In this document: positions 7,744-15,982 of the stretch, piece by piece
Layout: each line of letters opens with the position of its first letter
Numbering within the stretch: the stretch's first letter is position 1
Assembly: GCA_945887955.1 (NCBI GenBank)
Contig: CAMCZO010000029.1
Coordinates: 1-32,381, forward strand
Direction of reading: 5' to 3'
Source: Chitinophaga pinensis
GTDB taxonomy: Bacteria; Bacteroidota; Bacteroidia; B-17B0; Aurantibacillaceae
Length of the DNA stretch: 32,381 nucleotides
The notes under the pieces: model-generated
Told to the model about the DNA's origin: nothing
What the model saw: only the letters and a program-made list of their open reading frames with translations
Databases searched by the model: none
Position numbers and translations under genes: made by a program

Positions 7744-7862
7744 CAGCGGCTAAAATAAATTGGCTGCTTCTAATGAAAATTTATTTTACATTTAAAATGT
7801 AGTTTTCAAAAGAAAGTTTGTGCTTCAAAAGCGCCAAATCCTTTAGCCGCAAACCGTTACAA
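7736..7862 (+). repeat. attC-like recombination site of an integron-type cassette
   Basis: The left R box GCCTATAAC (7736-7744) is followed by GCGGCTAAA (7746-7754), which pairs perfectly with TTTAGCCGC (7842-7850). Inside these, AATTGGC (7758-7764) pairs with GCCAAAT (7833-7839) with one mismatch, and GCTT-type bases continue the stem with single unpaired bases. The site ends with AAACC-GTTACAA (7856-7862), whose GTTACA matches the R box complement at 5 of 6 positions. When the cassette is circularised, G7856 joins TTATAGGC from 7011-7018 and the R arm becomes a perfect 9-bp match. The spacers between R and L arms are 1 nt and 5 nt, so an unpaired central spacer exists. Total length is about 125 nt, within the attC range. 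This is an inference from structure; no search was possible. Confidence 0.6.
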
Positions 7863-7907
7863 ATAAGGTACAAAAGGTTTAATTATAATAGAATAATAAT
7901 AGTTGTA

Positions 7908-7944
7908 ATTTTAGATGCTATCTAAAATATTTCTTTTTTTATTA
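7908..7944 (+). terminator. Intrinsic terminator-like hairpin
   Basis: ATTTTAGAT (7908-7916), a 3-nt loop GCT, and ATCTAAAAT (7920-7928) form a 9-bp stem followed by a T-rich run (7931-7940). It would stop plus-strand transcription coming from the toxin-antitoxin module before it meets the convergent gene at 7979. It lies outside the proposed cassette. Confidence 0.5.
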
Positions 7945-7978
7945 TCAAATTCTAATTGAGTTATTGTTATTCAAATTA

Positions 7979-8989
7979 TCAATCCTTAATACAACGCACA
8001 GACAAGCCATCCTCCTTGGTGTAATCGGCCCTTAATGCATTGCCATTTATGAAGTCCAATCTGCGGCTCCAAGCGTAATAAGAATTGGACTCTGATGAAC
8101 TCCACCAGGAACCGAATGCGCCAATGTCGCTAAAATCTCCATTATAAATACGCTTACCGCCCGGAAGTCCTGTAAAGCCACTTGAGTTGGTGGCCCCAGT
8201 ATTTGGGCTCGCCCAATGCGAAGTGCCAGCTTCCTTCATTTTACCGCCTGCTGTTGGCTCTCCGCCTAAATATGTGGTTAGGGTTGTCCACTCTGAATCT
8301 GAAGGTATGTGGAAGCCTATTGGGGCTAAGCCGCGAGGGTCGTTTACTGCATACCAATTATACAGCTTGCCATAGATGATGCCATTGGAAGTATTGTTTG
8401 CGTAATAACACCAGGCGCCAGTATTTAGGTTTGCCCAAGCGGTTTTATCTTGTACCTCGGGTATTGGATCTCCATTTCGGTAGGTTGCTATATCAAGGTT
8501 TTTGCTTGACCAGGTTTGGTTGCCAATTGTAATTAACATAATACACGATCTTTGAATACTATCTGGAGGGGGTGTGCCCGTGCATCCTGATTGACCTGAG
8601 GTATAGGTTCTTGTTTGAATATTGTTTGAACATACGCTCCAAGATGAATAAACAAAAACGCATGGAGTAATACATTGTCTTTGAATACTATCTGCAGGAG
8701 GTGTACCCGTGCATCCTGATGGGCTTGAGGTATAGGTTCTTGTTTGAATATTGTTTGAACATAAGCTCCAAGATGAATAAACAAAAACGCATGATGTAAT
8801 ACATTGTCTTTGAAGACTATCTGCAGGGGGCGTGCCCGTGCATCCTGATGGGCTTGAGGTATACGTTCTTGTTTGTATATTGTTTGAACATGAGGTCCAT
8901 CCGGAATAAACAAAAGTACATTCTTTTTTACATCCCATTAATACTATTAACAGAGCTAATAGCGTTGTGATTAAATTTAGTTTTTTCAT
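7979..8989 (-). CDS. Lipoprotein with three TSP1-like repeats and a FISUMP domain
   Basis: A 336-residue protein with a lipobox (LMGC, Cys20). Residues 24-66, 67-109 and 110-151 are three near-identical repeats beginning with C-x-F-V-Y-S-x-W, then CSNNIQTRTYTS, SGCTGTPP and a closing Cys. The W/C/TRT spacing recalls degenerate thrombospondin type 1 modules. Residues about 152-336 form a Fibrobacter succinogenes major paralogous (FISUMP) domain: IGNQTWSSKNLDI near its start, LYNWYAV, GFHIPSDSEWTTL, GKMKEAGTSHW, SGFTGLPGGKR, WWSSSES and the C-terminal LSVRCIKD. Such proteins are surface or envelope proteins of unknown role. The gene looks clearly more GC-rich than its neighbours, a possible sign of transfer or recent spread. 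It lies 32 nt after the gene at 9022-9528 and may share its transcript. Confidence 0.88.
   Translation of the reverse strand: MKKLNLITTLLALLIVLMGCKKECTFVYSGWTSCSNNIQTRTYTSSPSGCTGTPPADSLQRQCITSCVFVYSSWSLCSNNIQTRTYTSSPSGCTGTPPADSIQRQCITPCVFVYSSWSVCSNNIQTRTYTSGQSGCTGTPPPDSIQRSCIMLITIGNQTWSSKNLDIATYRNGDPIPEVQDKTAWANLNTGAWCYYANNTSNGIIYGKLYNWYAVNDPRGLAPIGFHIPSDSEWTTLTTYLGGEPTAGGKMKEAGTSHWASPNTGATNSSGFTGLPGGKRIYNGDFSDIGAFGSWWSSSESNSYYAWSRRLDFINGNALRADYTKEDGLSVRCIKD
8540..8920 (-). repeat. Three tandem 129-bp coding repeats
   Basis: Units are about 8792-8920, 8663-8791 and 8540-8662, in gene order. They encode the 43-residue repeats. Units 1 and 2 share long identical stretches, and unit 3 differs mainly at GQSG and PPPD. 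Near identity at DNA level points to recent duplication, so copy number may vary between strains. Confidence 0.85.
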
Positions 8990-9021
8990 AAGTTTTGTTT
9001 TTTATAATTTAATTTTTAATG

Positions 9022-9528
9022 TTACTTAATTTTCATTAATGTTATTTTTAAAGGTCCAGACCATTTACAGCCATCGCCCATATTGGTGCACACAGTACCG
9101 TCTAATAATAAAGTTCCGGAAGTTAAAAGTTCTATTTTTCCTTTAAATTCATAATTGGCACCAAGTGTTTTCATTAATTCAGTTGTATATATTGCAAAAA
9201 CAGTACCATTTTCATAATGCCAAATGTTTTGGTTTGGTTGTCCCATACCAGTTTGACTATACATAAATGTACCTGTTCCAGTTATACCTTTTTCATCGCC
9301 ATATTCATCAACTATTCCCAAATATCCATTTGCTGTATAATCAAAAAAATACCAAATCTCAGTAAAATCTTTTGGGCAATTAACGCCATTTTTACTCATA
9401 ACTTTCCATTTTCCAATAAACTTTTGAGCTTCTTGAGCATTTTGTTTTTGATCTTGGGGATTATAAGATTGAGAATTGGCTGACACAGAAATTAAAAACA
9501 TTGTGCCTATCAAAATTATTTTTTTCAT
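9022..9528 (-). CDS. Secreted protein of unknown function, lipocalin-like pattern
   Basis: A 168-residue protein with a signal peptide (about 1-19, ending SANSQ). The mature part has a FIGKWKVMSKNG segment followed by alternating strand-like stretches and ends with GPLKITLMKIK. A G-x-W near the first strand and overall beta content recall lipocalin-like domains common in Bacteroidota, but this is only a pattern impression. Cysteines are at VNCPKD, VCTN and GCKW. It is upstream of the FISUMP lipoprotein on the same strand. No clear TAnnTTTG was found in the 186-nt AT-rich gap before it; that gap holds a short palindrome, AGATATTATATCT, near 9564. Confidence 0.65.
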   Translation of the reverse strand: MKKIILIGTMFLISVSANSQSYNPQDQKQNAQEAQKFIGKWKVMSKNGVNCPKDFTEIWYFFDYTANGYLGIVDEYGDEKGITGTGTFMYSQTGMGQPNQNIWHYENGTVFAIYTTELMKTLGANYEFKGKIELLTSGTLLLDGTVCTNMGDGCKWSGPLKITLMKIK

Positions 9529-9714
9529 AGATGTTATTTTTTTTTAATTTAACTTCGTTGATAGATATTATATCTAATATACTATAATTAATCTATTTTA
9601 ACTAGTTATAAACTTTTAAGATAATTTTAAAGAATATCAAGCATAAAATAATTCCTGTTTTATTCCTCTACATTCAATCGTGCATTTATTTTCTTGAGGT
9701 ACAAACAAGTATTG

Positions 9715-10011
9715 TTAATGCTGAATTACTTTAGGAGCCCTAAAATAATCGCTATCTTTTTTTGGTGCATTTTTTAATGCTTCTTTTTGAGTAATCGTAT
9801 TTTCTGCTTCGTCTTTTCTTAATACATTACGTTCGTTTGTCATATATATTAATGGCTCAACATTATCTGTATCTAATTCGTTAAGCTTGCCTATAAAAGA
9901 AAGCATGCGATTAATATCATTTAAAATTTCTGATTTTGCCTCCTCGCCAAATTCTAACCGAGCTAAATGAGCAATTTCGTTAACCGTTGTAATGTCTATT
10001 TTATTTTCCAT
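9715..10011 (-). CDS. gatC: Asp-tRNA(Asn)/Glu-tRNA(Gln) amidotransferase subunit C
   Basis: A 98-residue GatC: EIAHLARLEF near the N-terminus, then a helix, the NVEPLIYM segment, LRKDEAENT, and the C-terminal YFRAPKVIQH, all in the family order. GatC wraps around GatA and holds the GatCAB complex that converts mis-charged Glu-tRNA(Gln) or Asp-tRNA(Asn). gatA and gatB are not in the window, as is common in Bacteroidota, where the genes are scattered. The start overlaps the end of the acyltransferase by 11 nt, so the two are co-translated. Confidence 0.95.
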   Translation of the reverse strand: MENKIDITTVNEIAHLARLEFGEEAKSEILNDINRMLSFIGKLNELDTDNVEPLIYMTNERNVLRKDEAENTITQKEALKNAPKKDSDYFRAPKVIQH

Positions 10012-10747
10012 TAAATTTATCTAATTCTAATTTTATAAAGGTATACACTTTCTCTTTAAGTTCGTTAACATTTTTTTCTGTCATCCCTTTTGTAATAATT
10101 GGATCGCCAACTATAATTTCTGGAAAACCAGGCCGGCCATTACTTTTTAAAAAACCAAAATCTTCAAAAAACCACCAATTATTAAGGTTAACGCTTGGGA
10201 TAATAGGCACTTGTTTTTCAATAGCCAATTTAAATGCTCCATTTTTAAATGAACCTAGCTTCCCCTTATCATGTATCGTTCCTTCGGGATATATAATAAT
10301 ACTTAGTCCCTCGTCTATTTTTTTTCCGGCATCAGAAAATGCTTTATGCGACCCAGTTATGCTTTTGCGATTTACAGGAATATCTAAATAAACAAAAAAG
10401 TATTTAAATAATGGGATTTTTAGCAATTCTGCTTTAGCTATAAACGCCGCCGCATGATCAATATAAAAGGGGATAAAAAGAATATCTAAATAAGAGGTGT
10501 GATTCGAAACAATAATACAAGGAGAAGGTAGTTTATATTTTTTAGACTCATATCTTATTTTTGGATATAAAAATGCTCCAAAGCAAATGAGTCTTGACCA
10601 AAGCCGTTTTAGTTTAAATACCAGCGAAAATTGTTTTGTAATTAGGGTTAAGTAAAAAAAAGGAAAAAGGATAAAAAATGGCAAAACAAAACAAATAACC
10701 AGCCAAATTTTCCATAAAAGAGAAGGTATTGATTTTAAAAAATTCAT
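10001..10747 (-). CDS. plsC: 1-acyl-glycerol-3-phosphate acyltransferase (PlsC family)
   Basis: A 248-residue membrane-associated acyltransferase. An N-terminal hydrophobic segment (about 10-38) precedes the catalytic NHTSYLD motif (His83, Asp88, the HX4D box) and the substrate-binding YPEGT motif (153-157). PlsC enzymes acylate lysophosphatidic acid at sn-2; paralogues may act on other lysolipids, so the exact substrate is an inference. It overlaps gatC by 11 nt. Upstream, an 11-bp perfect inverted repeat at 10773-10806 separates it from the outer-membrane gene. Confidence 0.88.
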   Translation of the reverse strand: MNFLKSIPSLLWKIWLVICFVLPFFILFPFFYLTLITKQFSLVFKLKRLWSRLICFGAFLYPKIRYESKKYKLPSPCIIVSNHTSYLDILFIPFYIDHAAAFIAKAELLKIPLFKYFFVYLDIPVNRKSITGSHKAFSDAGKKIDEGLSIIIYPEGTIHDKGKLGSFKNGAFKLAIEKQVPIIPSVNLNNWWFFEDFGFLKSNGRPGFPEIIVGDPIITKGMTEKNVNELKEKVYTFIKLELDKFNGK

Positions 10748-10772
10748 GGAATATAATTCAACTTGGATACAA

Positions 10773-10806
10773 TTGTAATCAAGATATTTAATTTACTTGA
10801 TTACAA
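10773..10806. repeat. Perfect 11-bp inverted repeat, terminator or operator
   Basis: TTGTAATCAAG (10773-10783) and CTTGATTACAA (10796-10806) are exact reverse complements around a 12-nt AT loop. It lies between the stop of the upstream outer-membrane gene (10840) and the plsC start (10747), both on the minus strand. There is no T-run on either side, so a classical terminator is not clear; a transcription-end hairpin or a regulator site are both possible. Confidence 0.45.
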
Positions 10807-10839
10807 AATATAAATATAACAAAAAGAATTATAAAAATA

Positions 10840-12555
10840 TTAAAACGGGATAAAGCTTAATCCAATCATCATATTAAATCGTTGACTCGGAAGACTTTCC
10901 CACTTATAGTAACGTTGGTTTGCAATGTTATTAAATCTAGCGAAAAAACTTAGGGTTTTTGTGTAACGATATTCAGCCTCTATGTTTCCATCAAAATATC
11001 CATTAAGTTGTATATCTTTATTTTGGCTTTTTGCCCATTGTGAACCAACAAAAAATAAATCGGCTTTTACTATAATTTTATTTCTTAAGTTATATGCTCC
11101 TGTAAATGTTAAGAAGAAACTTGGTTTGTGGTAAGCATAGTCTAAATTTTTAGGTGTATATAAATTGTAATCTCCTTTGGCTATTAATTTTAATTTTTCG
11201 TTTAACTGATAGTTTATTTGTCCGCTAATGTTTAGTAAGGATGCAGTATCGTAAACTACATTAAATCGGTTATACATTTTGTTTATATCATTATAATTAA
11301 CAACAAAAAAGTGTAAATTATCGAATTGCGAATAAGTGACTCTGGCATCGTAAGATGAATTACTACTGAGATTACCCTTTAATCCTAAAAATAAATTGTA
11401 TTTATTATTTGTATTTGCGTATTTTAAAGTAGAGTCAATAAAAGGGTTTTCGGTAGATAATTGTTTAAAGCTATTTTTAATTAATTCTCCGTTTACTCCT
11501 GCATATGGAATAATTATATTTTCGTAAATATCGTAGTTAAAATTAATTTGCGGATAAAAATAAAAACGCGTCTTGTTGTTAAAATTATTTATGGTTCCAG
11601 CTAAACCAACATTGGCATTCCAGTTACTTCCTTTTGCTTCAAAAGATGGATTAATACTTATAATTAAATCATTGATTGTATCATTACTTTGTTTATGATT
11701 ATAATAGTCGGTTAGTATATTTACATTTAATTTTTCTTTATTAATAAATAACGATGTAAGCCCATTTAACTTAATATTATTTTCACTTTCTTGATTTTGA
11801 TTTTTTAAATTATAATAGCTAAGTAAAATCGTGTGGTTTATATGAATGCTATCAGAATAATGACTTTGTAATTTTAATTTTGGTTCTATTAATTGATAGC
11901 GCTGTTTTGTATTCGCATCAAAGTCTTTTGATTTTGAGTCGTTAGAGTCTATATCAAATCCATAATAATGAATCACTCGTCTATCATAATTTATTTCTCC
12001 GCTTAAGGTATGCTTTTTATAAAATTGCTTGCCGAATAATTCAATTTTATTATTACTATAATCACTATTCCCTACTCCTTCTAATTGAGCCGTGCTTGAT
12101 AAATGTTTAACATGCGCGCCATAGTTATTCTCGCGAGACCGATTATTTGCAATCCAAAATTCGCCATAAGGCATAGTATAAAATGGCCCATACCCGAGCT
12201 TTAATAAAGAATTATATAATTTTGGTAAGGGCTCATTCGCAAGCTTGGCTTCTTCAATTGTTTGAACCTCGTATTTAGGAAATAAGGGCACACTTGTAAT
12301 TCCATATTTTATATTTGAAATTCGATTTACACTGTCTTTAATTTCGGGTAAATCAGTAAATTTAATTGCATCTTTTATTGTTGGAACAAAACTACTGGTT
12401 GCGACAAAGTTTAAATCACTTAATCCATTTTGCGCTAATTGAATGCCTCCAAAAAAGACAAATAAAATTAGTGTTACTAGATATTTTAAGTTTTTATTAT
12501 GTGTCAAAAGTTTAGTATTATTAATTTTTTTTTGAAATAAATTAGTTGCATTCAT
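10840..12555 (-). CDS. Outer-membrane beta-barrel protein (plugless TonB-receptor-like)
   Basis: A 571-residue protein. A hydrophobic segment at about 24-42 acts as a signal sequence, after an unusually long N-terminal leader; a later true start is possible but I see no better ATG. The rest is rich in alternating amphipathic strands, with aromatic girdles and long Asn/Asp/Ser turns. It ends ARFNNIANQRYYKWES and GLSFIPF, the way TonB-dependent barrels end (closing aromatic strand). No carboxypeptidase-like or plug domain is seen. It follows the large TPR protein after 6 nt, so the two are an operon and may work together at the outer membrane. Confidence 0.75.
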   Translation of the reverse strand: MNATNLFQKKINNTKLLTHNKNLKYLVTLILFVFFGGIQLAQNGLSDLNFVATSSFVPTIKDAIKFTDLPEIKDSVNRISNIKYGITSVPLFPKYEVQTIEEAKLANEPLPKLYNSLLKLGYGPFYTMPYGEFWIANNRSRENNYGAHVKHLSSTAQLEGVGNSDYSNNKIELFGKQFYKKHTLSGEINYDRRVIHYYGFDIDSNDSKSKDFDANTKQRYQLIEPKLKLQSHYSDSIHINHTILLSYYNLKNQNQESENNIKLNGLTSLFINKEKLNVNILTDYYNHKQSNDTINDLIISINPSFEAKGSNWNANVGLAGTINNFNNKTRFYFYPQINFNYDIYENIIIPYAGVNGELIKNSFKQLSTENPFIDSTLKYANTNNKYNLFLGLKGNLSSNSSYDARVTYSQFDNLHFFVVNYNDINKMYNRFNVVYDTASLLNISGQINYQLNEKLKLIAKGDYNLYTPKNLDYAYHKPSFFLTFTGAYNLRNKIIVKADLFFVGSQWAKSQNKDIQLNGYFDGNIEAEYRYTKTLSFFARFNNIANQRYYKWESLPSQRFNMMIGLSFIPF

Positions 12556-12561
12556 TTAATA

Positions 12562-15500
12562 TTATTTTGGTTGTTGAATAGGCGCTGTTAATTCTGGGTC
12601 TTTTAATTCTTCTGCCTCTAAATCTAAATCGTTAAATATGTCATTATCTCTTTTTGTTTGGCTGAACTCTAATTTCATTTGAGTGTTTTCTGAAGCAGGA
12701 ACTGCTTTATTTATAATTTCGCGTTCAGCTTGGCGTGTTTTTAAAGCGGCTAACTTTAGTTTGGCTTCATCTATATATTCTTGTTTTGATTTACTCTCAA
12801 TTATTGTTTGTAAAATAACTTCAGCATCTACCTCATCGTTTTTAGCCAAATAAGTATCTGCGAACAAGGCCATTGCTTTTGTGTTCCAATCATCATTACT
12901 GTATTGGTAGCTTATTAATTTAGTAAGCGTTATTTCTACTTCCTTATAATCCTGTTTTATAAAATAAATTTTACCCAAATAATAATATGCTTCAGCGCCA
13001 ATAATATTTTTAGATGTTTTGGTGATATTCTTGAATTCTATAATCGCATCATCAAATCTTGCAGTTTCGAACAGTGATTTTGCTTTGATATATTTTGCTT
13101 CGTCGGTTTGTTGTGGAGTTAATTTCTCGGTTGCCAATACTTTATTGCACTCGTTTAGTGCAACTTCAAATTGATTTAAATTAAAAGAACATCTCATGGC
13201 GCCAAACTTTCCTGCGCTTATATTTGATGGGGTTTCTGCTAATTCTTGGAGCTGCATAAACATTGGTAATGCTTTATCATATTTCTTGTCTTTATAATAT
13301 AAATAAGAAACTTTAGATAAAGCTACCTCAGAATAAATACTTCGTGGTTTTGAAATAATATATTCATAATTGGTAATTGCATTATCAAATTGACTTTGAC
13401 TATATAAGCATTCTGCAAAGCTGTATCGGGCTTCTGAAATATATTTTCCATTAGGGAATTTTTTTATATACGTTTCCCACTTCGGCATTGCTAAGTCACA
13501 GTTTTTTTGAGTGTAATAGGCATCAAATGCCGAAACATAGGTTGCCTTTTCAATTTGATTTTCAGATAAAGGACTTCCAACTGAATTGAAGTAATTTTCC
13601 ATATCTTCTAATTCACCTTTTGATTCAAATATTTTTTTAATAGCTTCTAATACATCTTTGGCCTCATCGCTTTTTCCATCTAGCTTAATAAACTTATCAT
13701 AATATTCAAAAGCTTTATCATCTTCTTTTCGACCATAATAAATATTACCTAGCTGTGCATAACAATTGTTTAAAAAAGAAGAACTGGTATAATTTTTTAT
13801 AATTTTATTATAATATAAAATCGCATTATCTTCATCTTTTAAATTCCTATAATATGTGTCTGCTATTTGGTTTAAAGCCGATGCCAAATAATTTGATGTT
13901 GTAAATTCAGACTCTATAGTTTTTAGTTCTATAATTTTTTCTTGATAATTTTTATTTAATCCGTCGCATAGTGCTTTTTGATAAAGAGCGTAATCAACAT
14001 CTAATTTTTTATATTTAATTGCAATTTTATAAAATTCTGCGGCTTGTATAAAATCTCTATTCATAAAATAACTATCTGCAGCACGAATAATAGCATCTAT
14101 ACTTTTGTAATCAAATGCAGCTTTAAAATATTCGCTATAGGCATCAAAATCTTTGATTATGTAGTGAAAATCAGAATCGGCATTCTCATCTCCTTTTTTA
14201 TTTTTGTGTTTATAAAGTAAAAATTTTCTAAAAGATATATTTGAATTTACATAATCATCTTTTTCTTTTCTTTGAAAATAAGCATAACCCAATGCATAAT
14301 TGCTTAAATTAAATTCAGGCAATTGAATAGCGCCTTCCATTAATTGAAACTTTTTCCAAAATTCTATGGCTGTTGAATAATCTCTTCTGATATATGAAAT
14401 TTCTCCTAACCAATATTGACCTAAACAGTTTAGTTTTAAATCAGAATTTTGAGCTAATGATTTTTTAAATTCTTTTTCAGCATTTTCCAAATCATTATTA
14501 TTAAACAAGGCAACAGCTTTAAAATAAATTAATTTTTGATAAGTTATTTTTAAAATTGGATCTACTTTTCCAGTTTTTTCTATACTTTTTATGGCTAAAT
14601 CGAAATTTTTTGTAGAAGAATAAACGTTAGTTAAAAAACTATAGCACTCTTCTTTTCTTACTGATTCAGGATATTCTTTTAAATATTTGGTAAAACTTTT
14701 TTCGGCTTCTGCATATGGATTAAAGTCTAGTTCGTAACTCAATTTAGCATACGAAAATAATGCGTCTTCGGTTATTGATTTATTAAAATCGAGTTGATAA
14801 GCATTATAAAATGCATTTTTTGCTTTTAGTCGATCATTTAATTTTATATAACAATCTGCTGAATGATAAGCTGAATTTTGCGCTAAAGAATCCTTTGCAT
14901 TGGTTATTTTTTCAAAATATGGTATCGCCCTCAAAAAATCCTTAGTCATATAATAACAATAGCCCAAGGCATAATTCCCCTTTAAACTTGTGCCTGCCTT
15001 TAAATCATTTTTTTTAAAATAACTTAAAGCATTCGCATAATCTTTTAAATTAAAATAACTTTCGCCAATCATACGATTGATTTCTGTTTCTTTTTGAATG
15101 TTTGCGCTATCAGCTAATAATTTTGGTGCTTCTTTTACAACTTCTTCAAATTTATTTTCGATAAAATAAATTTGAGTAATGTAGTATGGCACAACGCTGC
15201 CAAACGTTTTATCGCCTACCAAACGAGTAAATCCCTGTAAAGCAATTTCATATTTTTTTTCTTTGTATGAGAGATGAGAGAAATAATAATTTGCTGGAAA
15301 TGTATATTTATTATCGATGTCTTTAATTTCATAAAATTCAGCTTTTGCTTTGGCGTCATCTTTTAGTTGTAAATATGAATAGCCTCGTTTAAAATAAAGT
15401 TCAGCTAACTGATCTTTATCTAATTTATAAATATCAACTTTACCAAAAAATTCGAGCGTTTCTTTATATTTCTTTTTTCTAAAGTTTGATTTTGCTAAAT

Positions 15501-15825
15501 AAAAATAAGCTAAATTAATTTTTAGGCTTGAACTGTTTTTTTCGATAAATTGCTTCATCATCCATTCACTATCTTTATTAAAAAGCTCTATGCCACACGC
15601 TGCAGAATAAAAAATAGCATTGCTTTTCAAAATAGAGTTAGGGTTTTCATTGGCATATTCAACAAATTTCTTTTGTGCAGAACCATATAATTTTTTATCT
15701 AAAAGCTCTAATGCTGCATTATAAAGTGCGTCTTTATCTGAATAGGCTTGGGTTTGTTGGGCTTTAATAATTAGATTAAGAACAATTAAAAAAGCTAAAG
15801 CACTTATTTTTATACTAAATTTCAT
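12562..15825 (-). CDS. Large secreted tetratricopeptide-repeat protein
   Basis: A 1087-residue protein with a signal peptide (about 1-22, ending IKAQ). Nearly all the rest is TPR or Sel1-like helical hairpins, recognisable by repeated A-x-x-x-Y/F and Y-x-x-A-x-x-x-F patterns, for example YNAALELLDKKLYGSAQKKF, YFKRGYSYLQLKDDAKAKAE, YWLGEISYIRRDYSTAIEFW and YYLGKIYFIKQDYKEVEITL. The C-terminus is acidic and low in order. TPR scaffolds of this size are common periplasmic partners of outer-membrane machines in Bacteroidota. It is co-transcribed with the barrel protein, suggesting a shared complex; this is an inference. The start fits the signal peptide. The promoter was not clear; TTACATTTAT appears twice upstream on the minus strand. 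Confidence 0.88.
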   Translation of the reverse strand: MKFSIKISALAFLIVLNLIIKAQQTQAYSDKDALYNAALELLDKKLYGSAQKKFVEYANENPNSILKSNAIFYSAACGIELFNKDSEWMMKQFIEKNSSSLKINLAYFYLAKSNFRKKKYKETLEFFGKVDIYKLDKDQLAELYFKRGYSYLQLKDDAKAKAEFYEIKDIDNKYTFPANYYFSHLSYKEKKYEIALQGFTRLVGDKTFGSVVPYYITQIYFIENKFEEVVKEAPKLLADSANIQKETEINRMIGESYFNLKDYANALSYFKKNDLKAGTSLKGNYALGYCYYMTKDFLRAIPYFEKITNAKDSLAQNSAYHSADCYIKLNDRLKAKNAFYNAYQLDFNKSITEDALFSYAKLSYELDFNPYAEAEKSFTKYLKEYPESVRKEECYSFLTNVYSSTKNFDLAIKSIEKTGKVDPILKITYQKLIYFKAVALFNNNDLENAEKEFKKSLAQNSDLKLNCLGQYWLGEISYIRRDYSTAIEFWKKFQLMEGAIQLPEFNLSNYALGYAYFQRKEKDDYVNSNISFRKFLLYKHKNKKGDENADSDFHYIIKDFDAYSEYFKAAFDYKSIDAIIRAADSYFMNRDFIQAAEFYKIAIKYKKLDVDYALYQKALCDGLNKNYQEKIIELKTIESEFTTSNYLASALNQIADTYYRNLKDEDNAILYYNKIIKNYTSSSFLNNCYAQLGNIYYGRKEDDKAFEYYDKFIKLDGKSDEAKDVLEAIKKIFESKGELEDMENYFNSVGSPLSENQIEKATYVSAFDAYYTQKNCDLAMPKWETYIKKFPNGKYISEARYSFAECLYSQSQFDNAITNYEYIISKPRSIYSEVALSKVSYLYYKDKKYDKALPMFMQLQELAETPSNISAGKFGAMRCSFNLNQFEVALNECNKVLATEKLTPQQTDEAKYIKAKSLFETARFDDAIIEFKNITKTSKNIIGAEAYYYLGKIYFIKQDYKEVEITLTKLISYQYSNDDWNTKAMALFADTYLAKNDEVDAEVILQTIIESKSKQEYIDEAKLKLAALKTRQAEREIINKAVPASENTQMKLEFSQTKRDNDIFNDLDLEAEELKDPELTAPIQQPK

Positions 15826-15982
15826 TAATTAAATTTGGATATAATTTTACTTCAATAAATGTAATTTCTTTATTCTTTACTTCATTACTAATGCAATTCA
15901 GTTATTAACCCGCTAATGTTGATATTGGATAAATGTAATTGCCTTATAAAGTTTCAAATTATTTAACTTAGGTTTTTATTTT

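Noticed and set aside
8533-8913. A 126-codon open frame on the minus strand overlapping the FISUMP lipoprotein
   Set aside because: It is a shifted reading of the same tandem repeats, has no signal or family features, and the lipoprotein frame is coherent over its full length.
8540-8920. Regular direct repeats that could be read as a CRISPR array
   Set aside because: Units are 129 bp, contiguous without spacers, in frame with a lipoprotein gene, and encode clear 43-residue modules.
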